IMG/VR virus record: IMGVR_UViG_3300044615_000233
Location: 1 to 36,779 of that record
DNA from: a virus
Direction: 5' to 3' (one strand)
DNA: 36,779 bases
This document shows, piece after piece, positions 24,251 through 30,826 of the stretch. The stretch's first letter is position 1, and the number at the start of each line of letters is the position of its first letter. The translations under genes and the position numbers were made by a program. The notes beneath the pieces were generated by a model. It worked only from the letters and a program-made list of their open reading frames with translations, made no database searches and was not told where the DNA came from.

Positions 24251-24267
24251 TTAACAAGGGCACGGCA

Positions 24268-24483
24268 ATGAACACAATTAAAGTAAACGTAAAAGGCCAG
24301 CAAATCAGCATGGTAGTTCTATCGCAGAAGGAAGCATCGGCAAATACAGCGGCTCATATGGTAAGCAACAACTGGATGCCGGTATTATTCCAAGCAAAGC
24401 GTCCAAATGGCAAGAAGTGCCACTTGGTATTTCAAGCAGCAAAGACAGGAGAATATATCAGCATCTCAGAAATGGCATTTTAA
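24268..24483 (+). CDS. Small early protein, unrecognised
   Basis: A 71-residue protein, first of the early region, preceded by ACAAGGG. It is basic with strands (TIKVNVKGQQISMVVLSQKE, KKCHLVFQAAKTGEYISISE) and a central helix. First-gene proteins are often host-takeover factors, but nothing in the sequence shows this. Confidence 0.6.
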   Translation: MNTIKVNVKGQQISMVVLSQKEASANTAAHMVSNNWMPVLFQAKRPNGKKCHLVFQAAKTGEYISISEMAF

Positions 24484-24542
24484 CTAACCACGGGGTGCAG
24501 CATCCTACACTGCAATCATTCACTTTTCACAAGGGTAGTATC

Positions 24543-24764
24543 ATGAACATCGGCATTGAATTTACGACAACACGCAGCGCAGACGGCAAGACGTACTGGC
24601 GCGTGGCTCCGTACTTGAGCGCATCGTATCGCCAGAAGCTGTATATGGTTGGCGTTGGGCTTATCGCTCTGCTTGCTATCACGTTATCAGCATTGGCAGT
24701 AGCGGCAACACCTGATCCGATTATCAAGCCAGAACAAACAGTAACATTATGGGGGTCGAAATGA
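24543..24764 (+). CDS. Small single-span membrane protein
   Basis: A 73-residue protein. The ATG at 24543 was chosen because ACAAGGG lies seven bases upstream; the open frame extends further upstream without such a site. One hydrophobic segment (MVGVGLIALLAITLSALAVA) follows a basic Arg/Tyr/Lys stretch, indicating a single span with a short exposed tail. It overlaps the next start in ATGA. The function is unknown. Confidence 0.6.
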   Translation: MNIGIEFTTTRSADGKTYWRVAPYLSASYRQKLYMVGVGLIALLAITLSALAVAATPDPIIKPEQTVTLWGSK

Positions 24765-25057
24765 GCACGGACAATGTTTGGCTTGTTACTGATTGGAACA
24801 ATGACAAAAATCGTAACTGGTCGTGTGCATACCTTAAAAATAGTCAAAGCTATTTAGTGTTTTACACATGGGATGTTCCTATTGCCAAAGTGTTAAATAA
24901 AGAACACGCCCAATTGATCGCCGCCGCCCCTGACATGCTGGGGGTACTAGAAGAACTAGATAAGTGCGCCTTATACTGGTCACAATATGACGTACCTGTG
25001 GGCATACACGATAGAATCAAATCAACCATCGCCAAAGCCAAAGGAGAGCAGCCATGA
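24761..25057 (+). CDS. Hypothetical early protein with AAAPDML motif
   Basis: A 98-residue protein; the ATG at 24761 (ATGA with the preceding stop, GGGGG seven bases before) is preferred to an in-frame ATG at 24749. The segment HAQLIAAAPDMLGVLEELDK is a motif seen in many uncharacterised phage proteins. The N-terminal half has an acidic/aromatic pattern. It is coupled to the next gene. The function is unknown. Confidence 0.65.
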   Translation: MSTDNVWLVTDWNNDKNRNWSCAYLKNSQSYLVFYTWDVPIAKVLNKEHAQLIAAAPDMLGVLEELDKCALYWSQYDVPVGIHDRIKSTIAKAKGEQP

Positions 25058-25476
25058 GTAAAGAAAAAACAGGCGGTCATTGGAAGAACCGAAGAAGAGC
25101 AATCATAGGTATGCACGATACGTATAAACTTCAAATGGTTGTTGAGGATCAGATTATGTCTAAATCTTCGGAATGGATAACAGATAGATTGCCTACAAAA
25201 CAAGAGGCAGTAAGTGGCAATGTTATATGTTGTCGATGGGGGCACATCAATCTACTGCAATGGTATAAGATCGAAGCAGGCGAACCGTGGACGCCCATTC
25301 GGAAACCAGATATGTATGTCAAACCGAAGAGGTGGACGGTGAAGTGGGATGATGATGCTAGCTTTTTTGCTTTATACGATTCAACTAAAATTACTTATTA
25401 CTTGCCAATGTTGTTCAGCAAACATGCCGAAGCCGCCCAACGTATCGCAGACATATACAATGAGGTGATGCCATGA
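25054..25476 (+). CDS. Hypothetical protein, DUF551-like
   Basis: A 140-residue protein. EWITDRLPTKQEAVSGNVIC resembles small DUF551-type phage proteins, which begin W-I-x-x-x-x-x-P and have a G-x-V/I-L strand. Strands and a final helix (AEAAQRIADIYNEVMP) follow. It is coupled to neighbours by ATGA overlaps at both ends. The function is not known for the family. Confidence 0.65.
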   Translation: MSKEKTGGHWKNRRRAIIGMHDTYKLQMVVEDQIMSKSSEWITDRLPTKQEAVSGNVICCRWGHINLLQWYKIEAGEPWTPIRKPDMYVKPKRWTVKWDDDASFFALYDSTKITYYLPMLFSKHAEAAQRIADIYNEVMP

Positions 25477-25709
25477 GCATGACAAAGCGATATTTGCACG
25501 TAATTGAAGAACAAACAAAACGCAAAAAATATACTTACGAATGGTGGGAAGATGAAGCACACTACGCAGCACAAGATGATCCGTTTAGATTTGGAGACGC
25601 ACAAAACCTTATTACAGGACGCAAAGAAGGACGGACGCAGCACGCAGAAGCAGCTCCAACATTGGTGCAAGACCTACATACGAACATTCATACAAGGGAA
25701 GAAAAATGA
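25473..25709 (+). CDS. 78-residue ORF, overlapped by a ribbon-helix-helix frame
   Basis: This frame has ATGA overlaps at both ends, the rule in this operon, and a plausible N-terminus (MSMTKRYLHVIEEQTKRKKY). However, its second half is polar and low in structure, while the +1 frame over the same bases encodes a convincing ribbon-helix-helix domain. Either the first half is the true gene, both frames are used, or a frameshift joins them. I cannot decide from sequence alone. Confidence 0.4.
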   Translation: MSMTKRYLHVIEEQTKRKKYTYEWWEDEAHYAAQDDPFRFGDAQNLITGRKEGRTQHAEAAPTLVQDLHTNIHTREEK

Positions 25710-25743
25710 TTTTCCGAGAGACCAAGCAGACGTTCACGAGTAG
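25552..25743 (+). CDS. Ribbon-helix-helix DNA-binding protein candidate
   Basis: In the frame overlapping the 78-residue ORF, the product from ATG 25552 (63 residues) reads TQHKMIRLDLETHKTLLQDA then KKDGRSTQKQLQHWCKTYI, i.e. a strand with alternating residues and two amphipathic helices separated by a G-R-S-x turn. This is the Arc/CopG RHH pattern. GGTGGGAAG lies directly before the ATG, slightly close for a good RBS; a TTG at 25504 in the same frame is an alternative. If real it could regulate early transcription. It overlaps the next gene by 38 nt. Confidence 0.5.
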   Translation: MKHTTQHKMIRLDLETHKTLLQDAKKDGRSTQKQLQHWCKTYIRTFIQGKKNDFPRDQADVHE

Positions 25744-26230
25744 CAGCGGCGCAGCGTATAAGCTCGCTGATCTTATGAATCAAATGATGCATACAGACGA
25801 TCCCGAAGTTGTGGCAATGTTTGAAGATGCGATAGAGGAAGCGGGCGAGAACTTCCGTGAGTATATTGTGCAGGCAATGGACATCGCGGCAAATCTCAAG
25901 ATGTCAGCGGAGGCAATCAAGTTAGAGCAAGAACGCTTGCACAATCTGCGTAACGAGCGGCTAACAAGGGCAGAGCGGCTCGAGAACGCAGTCAAGCGGT
26001 ATATGGAGATGGTAGAGTTAAAGGAGATTGTGACCGATCTCTACACGCTCAAGCTACGCAAGAACCCGCCAAAGGTAGAGATACTTGAAGAGGTGATAGT
26101 GCCTAGCGAATACAAGGTAGAGAGGGTTTGGTTTACGATAGACAAGAAAGCAATAGCCGATGCGCTCAAGAACGGCGTACCGGTAGATGGGGCAAGGTTA
26201 ATCAACACTACAAGGTTGGAGGTAAAATGA
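25706..26230 (+). CDS. Gp157-like protein (siphovirus Gp157 family)
   Basis: This 174-residue protein fits the siphovirus Gp157 family: a long helical N-terminal region (DLMNQMMHTDDPEVVAMFED, then EAIKLEQERLHNLRNERLTR), a coiled middle, a beta element with LRKNPPKVEI and VPSEYKVERVWFTIDK, and the ending KKAIADALKNGVPVDGARLI. Members often precede phage recombination genes, as here, and a Streptococcus member influenced phage resistance. The biochemical role is unsettled. AAGGGAAG precedes the ATG. Confidence 0.75.
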   Translation: MIFRETKQTFTSSSGAAYKLADLMNQMMHTDDPEVVAMFEDAIEEAGENFREYIVQAMDIAANLKMSAEAIKLEQERLHNLRNERLTRAERLENAVKRYMEMVELKEIVTDLYTLKLRKNPPKVEILEEVIVPSEYKVERVWFTIDKKAIADALKNGVPVDGARLINTTRLEVK

Positions 26231-26973
26231 GCCAAGCAATTACAGCGACCAACACGGCGGTCGCAGCATCTATAAACGAATCGCAGGCGGCAGCGTTGTT
26301 TGAGACGCTGGTAGTAAACGGCGATCTGTCTGCAATGTCGCAGGAACAGCGCATACAATACTACAAACTGGTATGCGAACGGGTGGGATTAGACCCATAC
26401 CAGAAGCCGTTTGATCTAATCAAGCTATCTGGCAAGCTCACGCTGTACGCTAACAAGACATGCACAGCGCAGCTTACATCTATTCGCGGTCTTCGTGTGG
26501 CTATCGTAGCGCGCGAGGTTATCGGCGATCAATATGTAGTAACCGCGCGATGCGAGACACCAACGGGCAGCTACTCCGAGGACATAGGAGCTGTTACGAT
26601 TGGCGGTATGCGCGGCGATGCGGCAAGCAATGCCATGAAGAAGGCAGCAACACAGGCAAAGCGCAGGGCGATCTTGAGTGCCTGCGGTCTCGGTATGCTT
26701 GATGAAGAAGAAGTTGTGCAAGTGCAGGGCGCTGAACGTATCGAATTGCCGCCTATAAAGCCCGCTACGACGTCAGAACAGGACGAAGCTATAACGGAGT
26801 GGCTATCGGCAATCGACGCCGCTACGGGGCCAGAAGAACTGACGGCAATCGTTATGCAAATCAAGAGCGTAGACGAAGGTATCAAAGCACCGATACGCGA
26901 ATACGTTGCACGACGCGCAAAAGAGCTGGATCTCGTATGGAGTAAGGGCGCATATACGGAGGTGCAGCGATGA
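26227..26973 (+). CDS. RecT/Rad52-like single-strand annealing protein
   Basis: A 248-residue protein from ATG 26227, overlapped by the Gp157-like stop. It has YYKLVCERVGLDPYQKPFDL, a KLTLYANKTCTAQLTSIRGL strand, TGSYSEDIGAVTIGGMRGDA and NAMKKAATQAKRRAILSACG followed by GMLDEEEV. These blocks match a phage family often annotated as RecT or Rad52-like, thought to anneal complementary ssDNA. The C-terminal ~80 residues are helical. The exact superfamily cannot be settled by eye. It is coupled to the next gene by ATGA. Confidence 0.6.
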   Translation: MSQAITATNTAVAASINESQAAALFETLVVNGDLSAMSQEQRIQYYKLVCERVGLDPYQKPFDLIKLSGKLTLYANKTCTAQLTSIRGLRVAIVAREVIGDQYVVTARCETPTGSYSEDIGAVTIGGMRGDAASNAMKKAATQAKRRAILSACGLGMLDEEEVVQVQGAERIELPPIKPATTSEQDEAITEWLSAIDAATGPEELTAIVMQIKSVDEGIKAPIREYVARRAKELDLVWSKGAYTEVQR

Positions 26974-27185
26974 GAAAGCTAGGAACATGGAAGCAGCCCA
27001 GCGGATTCTACTCCGTTGTCGATCTCGATGCTGACATCTGCGTGGCTGATTGCCTACCGACGATGCAGCTTGCTAACGAGATCATGCGATTGCTGAATGA
27101 TGCGTACGAAGACTGTGAAGAAAACAACCCAGCAATAGTAATGCTGGAAAAACTAACCTATAAGCCAACGGAAGGGGAGCAGTAA
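26970..27185 (+). CDS. Hypothetical small protein
   Basis: A 71-residue acidic protein coupled at both ends (ATGA before, TAATG after). It includes WKQPSGFYSVVDLDADICVA and a helical end (NEIMRLLNDAYEDCEENNPA). No family is recognised. Membership in the recombination gene run suggests an accessory role, but only by context. Confidence 0.6.
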   Translation: MRKLGTWKQPSGFYSVVDLDADICVADCLPTMQLANEIMRLLNDAYEDCEENNPAIVMLEKLTYKPTEGEQ

Positions 27186-27637
27186 TGGGTATCAGATCAT
27201 TCTTACGGCGCTGGCTCGGTATTGAGTCGGTAGAAAAGACGGTAAAAAAGACGGTAAAAAAGACGGCAGGCAGAGCATACCAGCAGCCGGTAATGGTACG
27301 ATTGCCATTTGAACAAGTACCGTATCAGCATAACAGCACATACAAGCGCTTTGCGAAGACAGTAGCTGATTTCTACACAAAGTGCGGTGGATACAGCAAC
27401 ATACAACAGAGTGAGCGGACTTTTGGGGATACGATTAACTGGTGCAGGGTCGCCAGCCGCGGGAATGAATGGCGTATATATGTCAAGGATTGCAAGATTC
27501 GTAAGGATAATGAGCATTTGGCGTATAGCAAAGTATTCTCAACGCGGGATAAAGCACTATCATTTCAAAAGCAGTTTATCGCTTACCATGAGCGCATGAA
27601 AGCAAAGGCCGCAAAGAGCGGTCTGAATTACAACTAA
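27185..27637 (+). CDS. Basic protein with Lys-Thr repeats, unrecognised
   Basis: A 150-residue protein starting in TAATG overlap. The N-terminus is a tandem KTVKKTVKKT run encoded by a DNA repeat, then FAKTVADFYTKCGGYSNIQQ and EWRIYVKDCKIRKDNEHLAY strands and a basic helical tail (HERMKAKAAKSGLNYN). The charge pattern suggests nucleic acid binding. It does not match a family I know. Confidence 0.6.
   Translation: MGIRSFLRRWLGIESVEKTVKKTVKKTAGRAYQQPVMVRLPFEQVPYQHNSTYKRFAKTVADFYTKCGGYSNIQQSERTFGDTINWCRVASRGNEWRIYVKDCKIRKDNEHLAYSKVFSTRDKALSFQKQFIAYHERMKAKAAKSGLNYN
27233..27267 (+). repeat. Short tandem repeat coding for the KKTV run
   Basis: A 12-base unit (AAAAGACGGTAA with close variants) is repeated nearly three times in a row inside the basic protein gene. 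The unit keeps reading frame, so copy number may vary by slippage without destroying the gene. Confidence 0.7.
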
Positions 27638-27675
27638 CAGAGCAGGGAATGCCCCTGCGATGTCGGTTGTGCAAG

Positions 27676-27690
27676 TACCACGACGTGGTA
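27676..27690. repeat. Perfect 7+1+7 palindrome
   Basis: TACCACG-A-CGTGGTA is a dyad with no mismatches. Its short central base is poor for an RNA loop, so a protein-binding or cleavage site is as likely as a hairpin. It lies 66 bases before the HNH gene. Confidence 0.6.
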
Positions 27691-27702
27691 TAGGTTTGGA
27701 AC

Positions 27703-27738
27703 GGGGCGGAGGTTGGGAAGCCAAAGCCCCTACTTTTA
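27703..27738 (+). terminator. Terminator-like hairpin before the HNH gene
   Basis: GGGGC at 27703 pairs with GCCCC ending at 27730, with an inner GGTT/AGCC step, and is followed by TACTTTTAA. The T-run is broken by AC, so termination may be partial. It would insulate the HNH gene from the upstream operon. Confidence 0.5.
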
Positions 27739-27755
27739 ATTAAAGGAGCAAGAAA

Positions 27756-28493
27756 ATGACGTGTTTTGAATGTGGGGACAAAGCAACTGAAAAACATCAC
27801 ATGATTCCGCAATCATTAGGCGGTACTAAAACAATTGATCTATGCAGTAAATGTCATTGCAAAATTCACGGTTTACAAGGGAATCGAATCAATGCGGTAG
27901 ATTTAATCAAATTTGGTGTATACCGTAAGAATCTAGAAAGTTTTATTGGCGTAATGGCATGGGATGTAAACCAAATATCTTGGAGGCTTAAGGTAGATAA
28001 AATGTCGGAACTTCCAAAGGCACAATTATGGTCATATAGAAAATATAGTGGCGATTTTAAGTTAACGTCAGCACAATTGCAAAAGCGTAGAAAGGTAATA
28101 GATCAATGGGCAGCCGAGAAAAGATGGGACTGGTTCTTGGAGTTAGTAAACGATGGTAATATAGTTGAGCAAGCATTGGTTCATAGAGCATTGCGTGACA
28201 GATTTTACGTAAAGAAATACTGGAGAGAACACAGGAAGATTGAATCTGCTGCAAAAGATGCAATTGTTCGCACTGATTCATATCATGGTATGATCTTAAA
28301 TAACATTTGGAATAACTATAACAATCATCAATCCCGATTAAAATGGATACGTGAAAGAACAGACGAAGAAAATGAATGGTACAAAGAAGAACAGATTACA
28401 GAACAAGAGAAGGCACATAACAGACGAATACAACGCTTATTCGGTACATTTTTCCCAATCGATTTAATTAGAGCTAACAATGCACGACAATAA
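27756..28493 (+). CDS. HNH endonuclease (homing type)
   Basis: A 245-residue protein with CFECGDKATEKHHMIPQSLG (C3, C6, H14-H15) and DLCSKCHCKIHGL (C30, C33, H38) near the N-terminus: a treble-clef zinc HNH core. The remaining ~200 residues are basic and helical, presumably for DNA recognition. The gene is clearly more A+T rich than its neighbours and sits behind a structured spacer, so it is a likely free-standing mobile homing endonuclease. A packaging role of HNH proteins is less likely because it is far from the terminase. Confidence 0.8.
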   Translation: MTCFECGDKATEKHHMIPQSLGGTKTIDLCSKCHCKIHGLQGNRINAVDLIKFGVYRKNLESFIGVMAWDVNQISWRLKVDKMSELPKAQLWSYRKYSGDFKLTSAQLQKRRKVIDQWAAEKRWDWFLELVNDGNIVEQALVHRALRDRFYVKKYWREHRKIESAAKDAIVRTDSYHGMILNNIWNNYNNHQSRLKWIRERTDEENEWYKEEQITEQEKAHNRRIQRLFGTFFPIDLIRANNARQ

Positions 28494-28683
28494 CCACGGC
28501 ACATGCAGAACATGCAGCCGATTGAAAGAATACGAGCGCGACCAATTGAGCTACGAAGGTTTCTATACCATCTCCGTACCAGTCGCAATTTGCGACGTGT
28601 TAGAGATAGAGCTAGATGATCCTGATACCTTTTACTGCGCTAACTACAAGCCGCACAAAGGGGGCAAGCATGAGCAAGCATAG
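28480..28683 (+). CDS. Small cysteine-rich protein
   Basis: A 67-residue protein that overlaps the HNH gene by 14 bases. CRTCSRL near the start and YCANYKPHKGG near the end give C-x2-C plus a further Cys and His, a possible zinc ribbon. The middle is acidic. Such proteins are common in phage early regions without known function. It overlaps the next start by 14 bases. Confidence 0.6.
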   Translation: MHDNNHGTCRTCSRLKEYERDQLSYEGFYTISVPVAICDVLEIELDDPDTFYCANYKPHKGGKHEQA

Positions 28684-28810
28684 CGACATCGATCTAGCAC
28701 GTTTCGCGGCGGATGCTATGGTGCTGATCCTGTTCTTTGTGGCTCTAACTTGCATCATTGCCTTTGCGTGCGCACTATACTTCTTCCTTTGGCTTGTGGG
28801 GATTGTATGA
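28670..28810 (+). CDS. 46-residue membrane protein
   Basis: The ATG at 28670 (GGGGGC a few bases upstream) gives a protein with a single long hydrophobic span (AMVLILFFVALTCIIAFACA and the following residues) after an acidic N-terminus. The stop overlaps the next start in ATGA. The function is unknown; an early small membrane protein could influence host envelope or superinfection, but nothing shows that. Confidence 0.6.
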   Translation: MSKHSDIDLARFAADAMVLILFFVALTCIIAFACALYFFLWLVGIV

Positions 28811-29175
28811 AGCAGCGTATAGAGCGAGTGAGCATAAGCGGCAAGGTAGTAGCTATCAGAGCATCCGTACAGGCGCAACGCGGCGGTAGATACCGTAAGC
28901 AGTTTATAGTAAACGATGCTATCAACGAGCAGGATGCAATAGCGGCAGCAAAGGATTATATTGCGCTTATACTGGAGCGGCTATCAAACATGCCGGCAGA
29001 ACGTGAGATAGTCAAGATAGTAGAAGAGATAGTAGACCAAGCAAAGCTTAAAGATGCACATAACACGAAAGTACGCGGGGCAGTAGGCAAAGACGTATCA
29101 GCGGTGCTTGCACGTTACCCTCTGTCTACAACAGTATTTGGCTATGAAAACAGCCTGGGCGAATGGGTAAAATAA
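28807..29175 (+). CDS. Hypothetical early protein
   Basis: A 122-residue protein from ATG 28807 (ATGA coupling; the frame is open further upstream). It begins basic with strands (IERVSISGKVVAIRASVQAQ) and continues as amphipathic helix (DAIAAAKDYIALILERLSNM, EIVKIVEEIVDQAKLKDAHN). No family was recognised. It ends the sub-operon before a hairpin. Confidence 0.6.
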   Translation: MKQRIERVSISGKVVAIRASVQAQRGGRYRKQFIVNDAINEQDAIAAAKDYIALILERLSNMPAEREIVKIVEEIVDQAKLKDAHNTKVRGAVGKDVSAVLARYPLSTTVFGYENSLGEWVK

Positions 29176-29179
29176 AAGA

Positions 29180-29203
29180 GCCGCCAGATTTTCGTCTGAC
29201 GGC
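29180..29203. terminator. Hairpin after the 122-residue gene
   Basis: GCCGCCAGA pairs with TCTGACGGC with one C-A mismatch around TTTTCG. No T-run follows on the + strand; on the - strand the hairpin is followed by CTTTTATTTTA, so it would terminate leftward transcripts better. It may be an attenuator or mRNA-end structure. Confidence 0.45.
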
Positions 29204-29265
29204 CCACGGAGGGAGCAAGGAGTCACGCACTCACTTACAAGGGGTGAACGAATATAGGGCATAAC

Positions 29266-29466
29266 ATGTACCAAGAACAAACAGACCCAGACTTCGTTAT
29301 CCACCTGATAAGCAGGTTCGATGACGATCAGCTTGTAGAATGGCATGAACGTGCCGGTATCTACGAATACGAAGCAAACATGAGCAGAGATGCAGCGGAA
29401 TACAAAGCCGCGCTAGATATACTTTCACAAATAGCGCAGAAGATGCGCAAGAAGGGCACACGATGA
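29266..29466 (+). CDS. Small hypothetical protein
   Basis: A 66-residue acidic, helical protein (DDDQLVEWHERAGIYEYEAN, YKAALDILSQIAQKMRKKG). AGGG lies six bases before the ATG, and the leader has CACTTACAAGGGG, similar to the stretch before the first early genes. It overlaps the next gene in ATGA. No family is recognised. Confidence 0.6.
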   Translation: MYQEQTDPDFVIHLISRFDDDQLVEWHERAGIYEYEANMSRDAAEYKAALDILSQIAQKMRKKGTR

Positions 29467-29810
29467 GTAGCGACGCAATCAACATCACGGGCGAGCTGAT
29501 CCACATTGGACAGACTCAACAGGTAAAAGACACATTTCAGAAACGTTCTTTTGTAGTAAAGACGCAATCGGAATATCCGCAGGAACTGGAATGCCAGTTC
29601 ACGCAAGACAAGTGCAAGGAGCTAGACCGCTTCAAGGTCGGCGATACCGTAACTGCCCGTGTAAACTTGCGTGGTCGCGGCTACCAGAAGCGCGAAGGCG
29701 GTATGGGGTGGTTTACGTCGCTTGATTGCTGGAAGATCGACAAGCTAGGCGAAGGCGCACCGGCAAGCAAGGCAGCGGTTATTGCTGAACCTACTGATCT
29801 TCCCTTTTGA
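29463..29810 (+). CDS. DUF3127-like OB-fold protein, ssDNA-binding candidate
   Basis: A 115-residue protein resembling DUF3127: an N-terminal ITGELIHIGQTQQVKDTFQK, then RSFVVKTQSEYPQELECQFT, VGDTVTARVNLRGRGYQKRE and a WFTSLDCWKID strand, the five-strand OB layout. The acidic end EPTDLPF recalls the SSB C-terminal tip, which recruits partners. It lies beside a nuclease and near an annealing protein. An ssDNA-binding role is likely but not proven. Confidence 0.65.
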   Translation: MSSDAINITGELIHIGQTQQVKDTFQKRSFVVKTQSEYPQELECQFTQDKCKELDRFKVGDTVTARVNLRGRGYQKREGGMGWFTSLDCWKIDKLGEGAPASKAAVIAEPTDLPF

Positions 29811-29812
29811 GT

Positions 29813-30112
29813 ATGAAGAGGGCTGCAAAGGTGGACATAAATCAGAAGGAGATAGTAGCATACCTCCGCAAGATTGGTGCTTCAGTCGCTGTTATGAGCG
29901 CAGTCGGTCAGGGCTTCCCCGATCTTGTGGTAGGATGGCGCGGGCGCAATTACATGATCGAAGTGAAGCAGGCCAAAGGCAAGCTCACGGAAGATCAGTA
30001 CGAGTTTGCAGCGCATTGGAGAGGGCAGTACAGCGTTGCACGGTCGATAGATGATGCGTGCAACATAATCGGAGCGGATTTACCACGACTGAACGTATTA
30101 AAGGAGGACTAA
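29813..30112 (+). CDS. PD-(D/E)XK nuclease, VRR-NUC-like
   Basis: A 99-residue protein starting at ATG 29813; a TTG at 29807 in frame is the alternative. It contains QGFPDLVVGWRGRNYMIEVK with D37 and E50-V-K52 of the PD-(D/E)XK core, then a helix with TEDQYEFAAHW. Stand-alone VRR-NUC proteins of this length are frequent in phages and are thought to cut branched DNA or flaps. It sits after an ssDNA-binding candidate and before a small membrane protein with a strong RBS. Confidence 0.8.
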   Translation: MKRAAKVDINQKEIVAYLRKIGASVAVMSAVGQGFPDLVVGWRGRNYMIEVKQAKGKLTEDQYEFAAHWRGQYSVARSIDDACNIIGADLPRLNVLKED

Positions 30113-30210
30113 TGGACGCAATCGACAGGGGGCTAGCTATCAGCTTGGTGCTGCTAGTGATGTATATCGCACTTGAGATATACGTACATAATAGGAGGGT
30201 AGATGACTGA
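30112..30210 (+). CDS. 32-residue membrane microprotein
   Basis: The ATG at 30112 overlaps the nuclease stop (TAATG) and has AAGGAGG just upstream, one of the best Shine-Dalgarno matches in the window. The product (MDAIDRGLAISLVLLVMYIA then LEIYVHNRRVDD) is a single transmembrane span with a basic tail. The strong RBS and overlaps at both ends argue that it is translated. It is too short for routine gene finders. Confidence 0.6.
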   Translation: MDAIDRGLAISLVLLVMYIALEIYVHNRRVDD

Positions 30211-30790
30211 ATACCCGAACTGGTTTGACTCGGTAGCACGAGCAAACTTTACAGAGTTTTTGCTGCCAGAAGCGGGCCGCGATAACTACCAAGCATTGCA
30301 GATCGGCGCATTTGTAGGGCACGCGAGCGATTGGCTGCTACGGTATGTGCTAACAGGTAACAAAGTGATGCTGTACGACGTGGACACGTGGCAGGGCAGC
30401 GACGAAGCAGAGCACGAGCTGTTTGATTGGCAAGACGTTTTCGACACGTACCTATCGCGCATCGGGCTGCGTGCATACATGAAGTGCCGATACTTCCGTA
30501 TGACGTCGGATAGGTTCTTCGATAGCTACGCGAACATGCTGGATCGCAACCAGTTCGACTTCGTATACATCGACGGCGACCATACCGCAGATCAGGTATG
30601 GAAAGACGGCGCAAAGGGATGGAAGTATCTCAAGCAGGGCGGCATCCTTGCTTTTGATGACTACCAATGGGATGGGGGCAAGGGGCCGGCACATAATCCA
30701 AAGCAGGGTATCGACACCTTCCTAGAAGTACACGATGGCGAATACGAGCTGCTAGCAAAGAACTGGCAAGTATGGCTGCGGAAGTTGTGA
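30203..30790 (+). CDS. Class I SAM-dependent methyltransferase (Methyltransf_24-like)
   Basis: A 195-residue protein with motif I variant LQIGAFVGHASDWLL (~32-46), an acidic end of strand 2 in MLYDVDTWQGS (D59/D61), and the family signature FDFVYIDGDHTADQVWKDG at ~118-136 followed by LKQGGILAFDDYQW. This is the layout of Methyltransf_24/CmcI-type O-methyltransferases, acting on small molecules or sugars more often than on DNA. No DNA target-recognition domain is seen. AGGAGG precedes the ATG. The substrate is unknown. Confidence 0.8.
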   Translation: MTEYPNWFDSVARANFTEFLLPEAGRDNYQALQIGAFVGHASDWLLRYVLTGNKVMLYDVDTWQGSDEAEHELFDWQDVFDTYLSRIGLRAYMKCRYFRMTSDRFFDSYANMLDRNQFDFVYIDGDHTADQVWKDGAKGWKYLKQGGILAFDDYQWDGGKGPAHNPKQGIDTFLEVHDGEYELLAKNWQVWLRKL

Positions 30791-30826
30791 TACGTTGATA
30801 ACGCGCGCAGAGAAATATCATCCAAT

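Larger units (their letters stand above)
27638..27755 (+). other. Structured spacer upstream of the HNH gene
   Basis: This 118-base gap is the longest untranslated stretch in the early region and holds three successive dyads: GCAGGG/CCCTGC at 27642-27658, a perfect 15-base palindrome at 27676-27690, and a terminator-like hairpin at 27703-27738. An AAAGGAGCAAGAAA purine-rich RBS follows. It may be a small RNA, a transcription stop with a fresh start, or a target region for the adjacent endonuclease. No promoter consensus was convincing. Confidence 0.5.

Noticed and set aside
24417-24542. Upstream extension of the 73-residue membrane protein gene
   Set aside because: The extension overlaps the preceding gene in another frame, lacks an RBS, and its residues look non-coding; ATG 24543 with ACAAGGG is better.
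26128-26226. Upstream extension of the annealing-protein frame into the Gp157-like gene
   Set aside because: The ATG at 26227 gives an overlap typical of the operon and begins exactly where a normal protein start appears; the extension is Arg/Ser-rich shadow sequence.
27203-27517. Minus-strand frame with repeated short motif in the KKTV repeat region
   Set aside because: The repeat in the product is just the reverse reading of the 12-base DNA repeat in the + strand gene.
27756-28493. HNH protein as part of the packaging machinery
   Set aside because: Packaging HNH proteins normally lie beside the terminase; this gene is in the early region with a foreign composition and its own spacer, fitting a homing enzyme better.
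30203-30790. DNA methyltransferase for restriction evasion
   Set aside because: The motifs fit Methyltransf_24-type small-molecule or sugar enzymes; the DPPY/NPPY or PC catalytic motifs of DNA methylases are not present.
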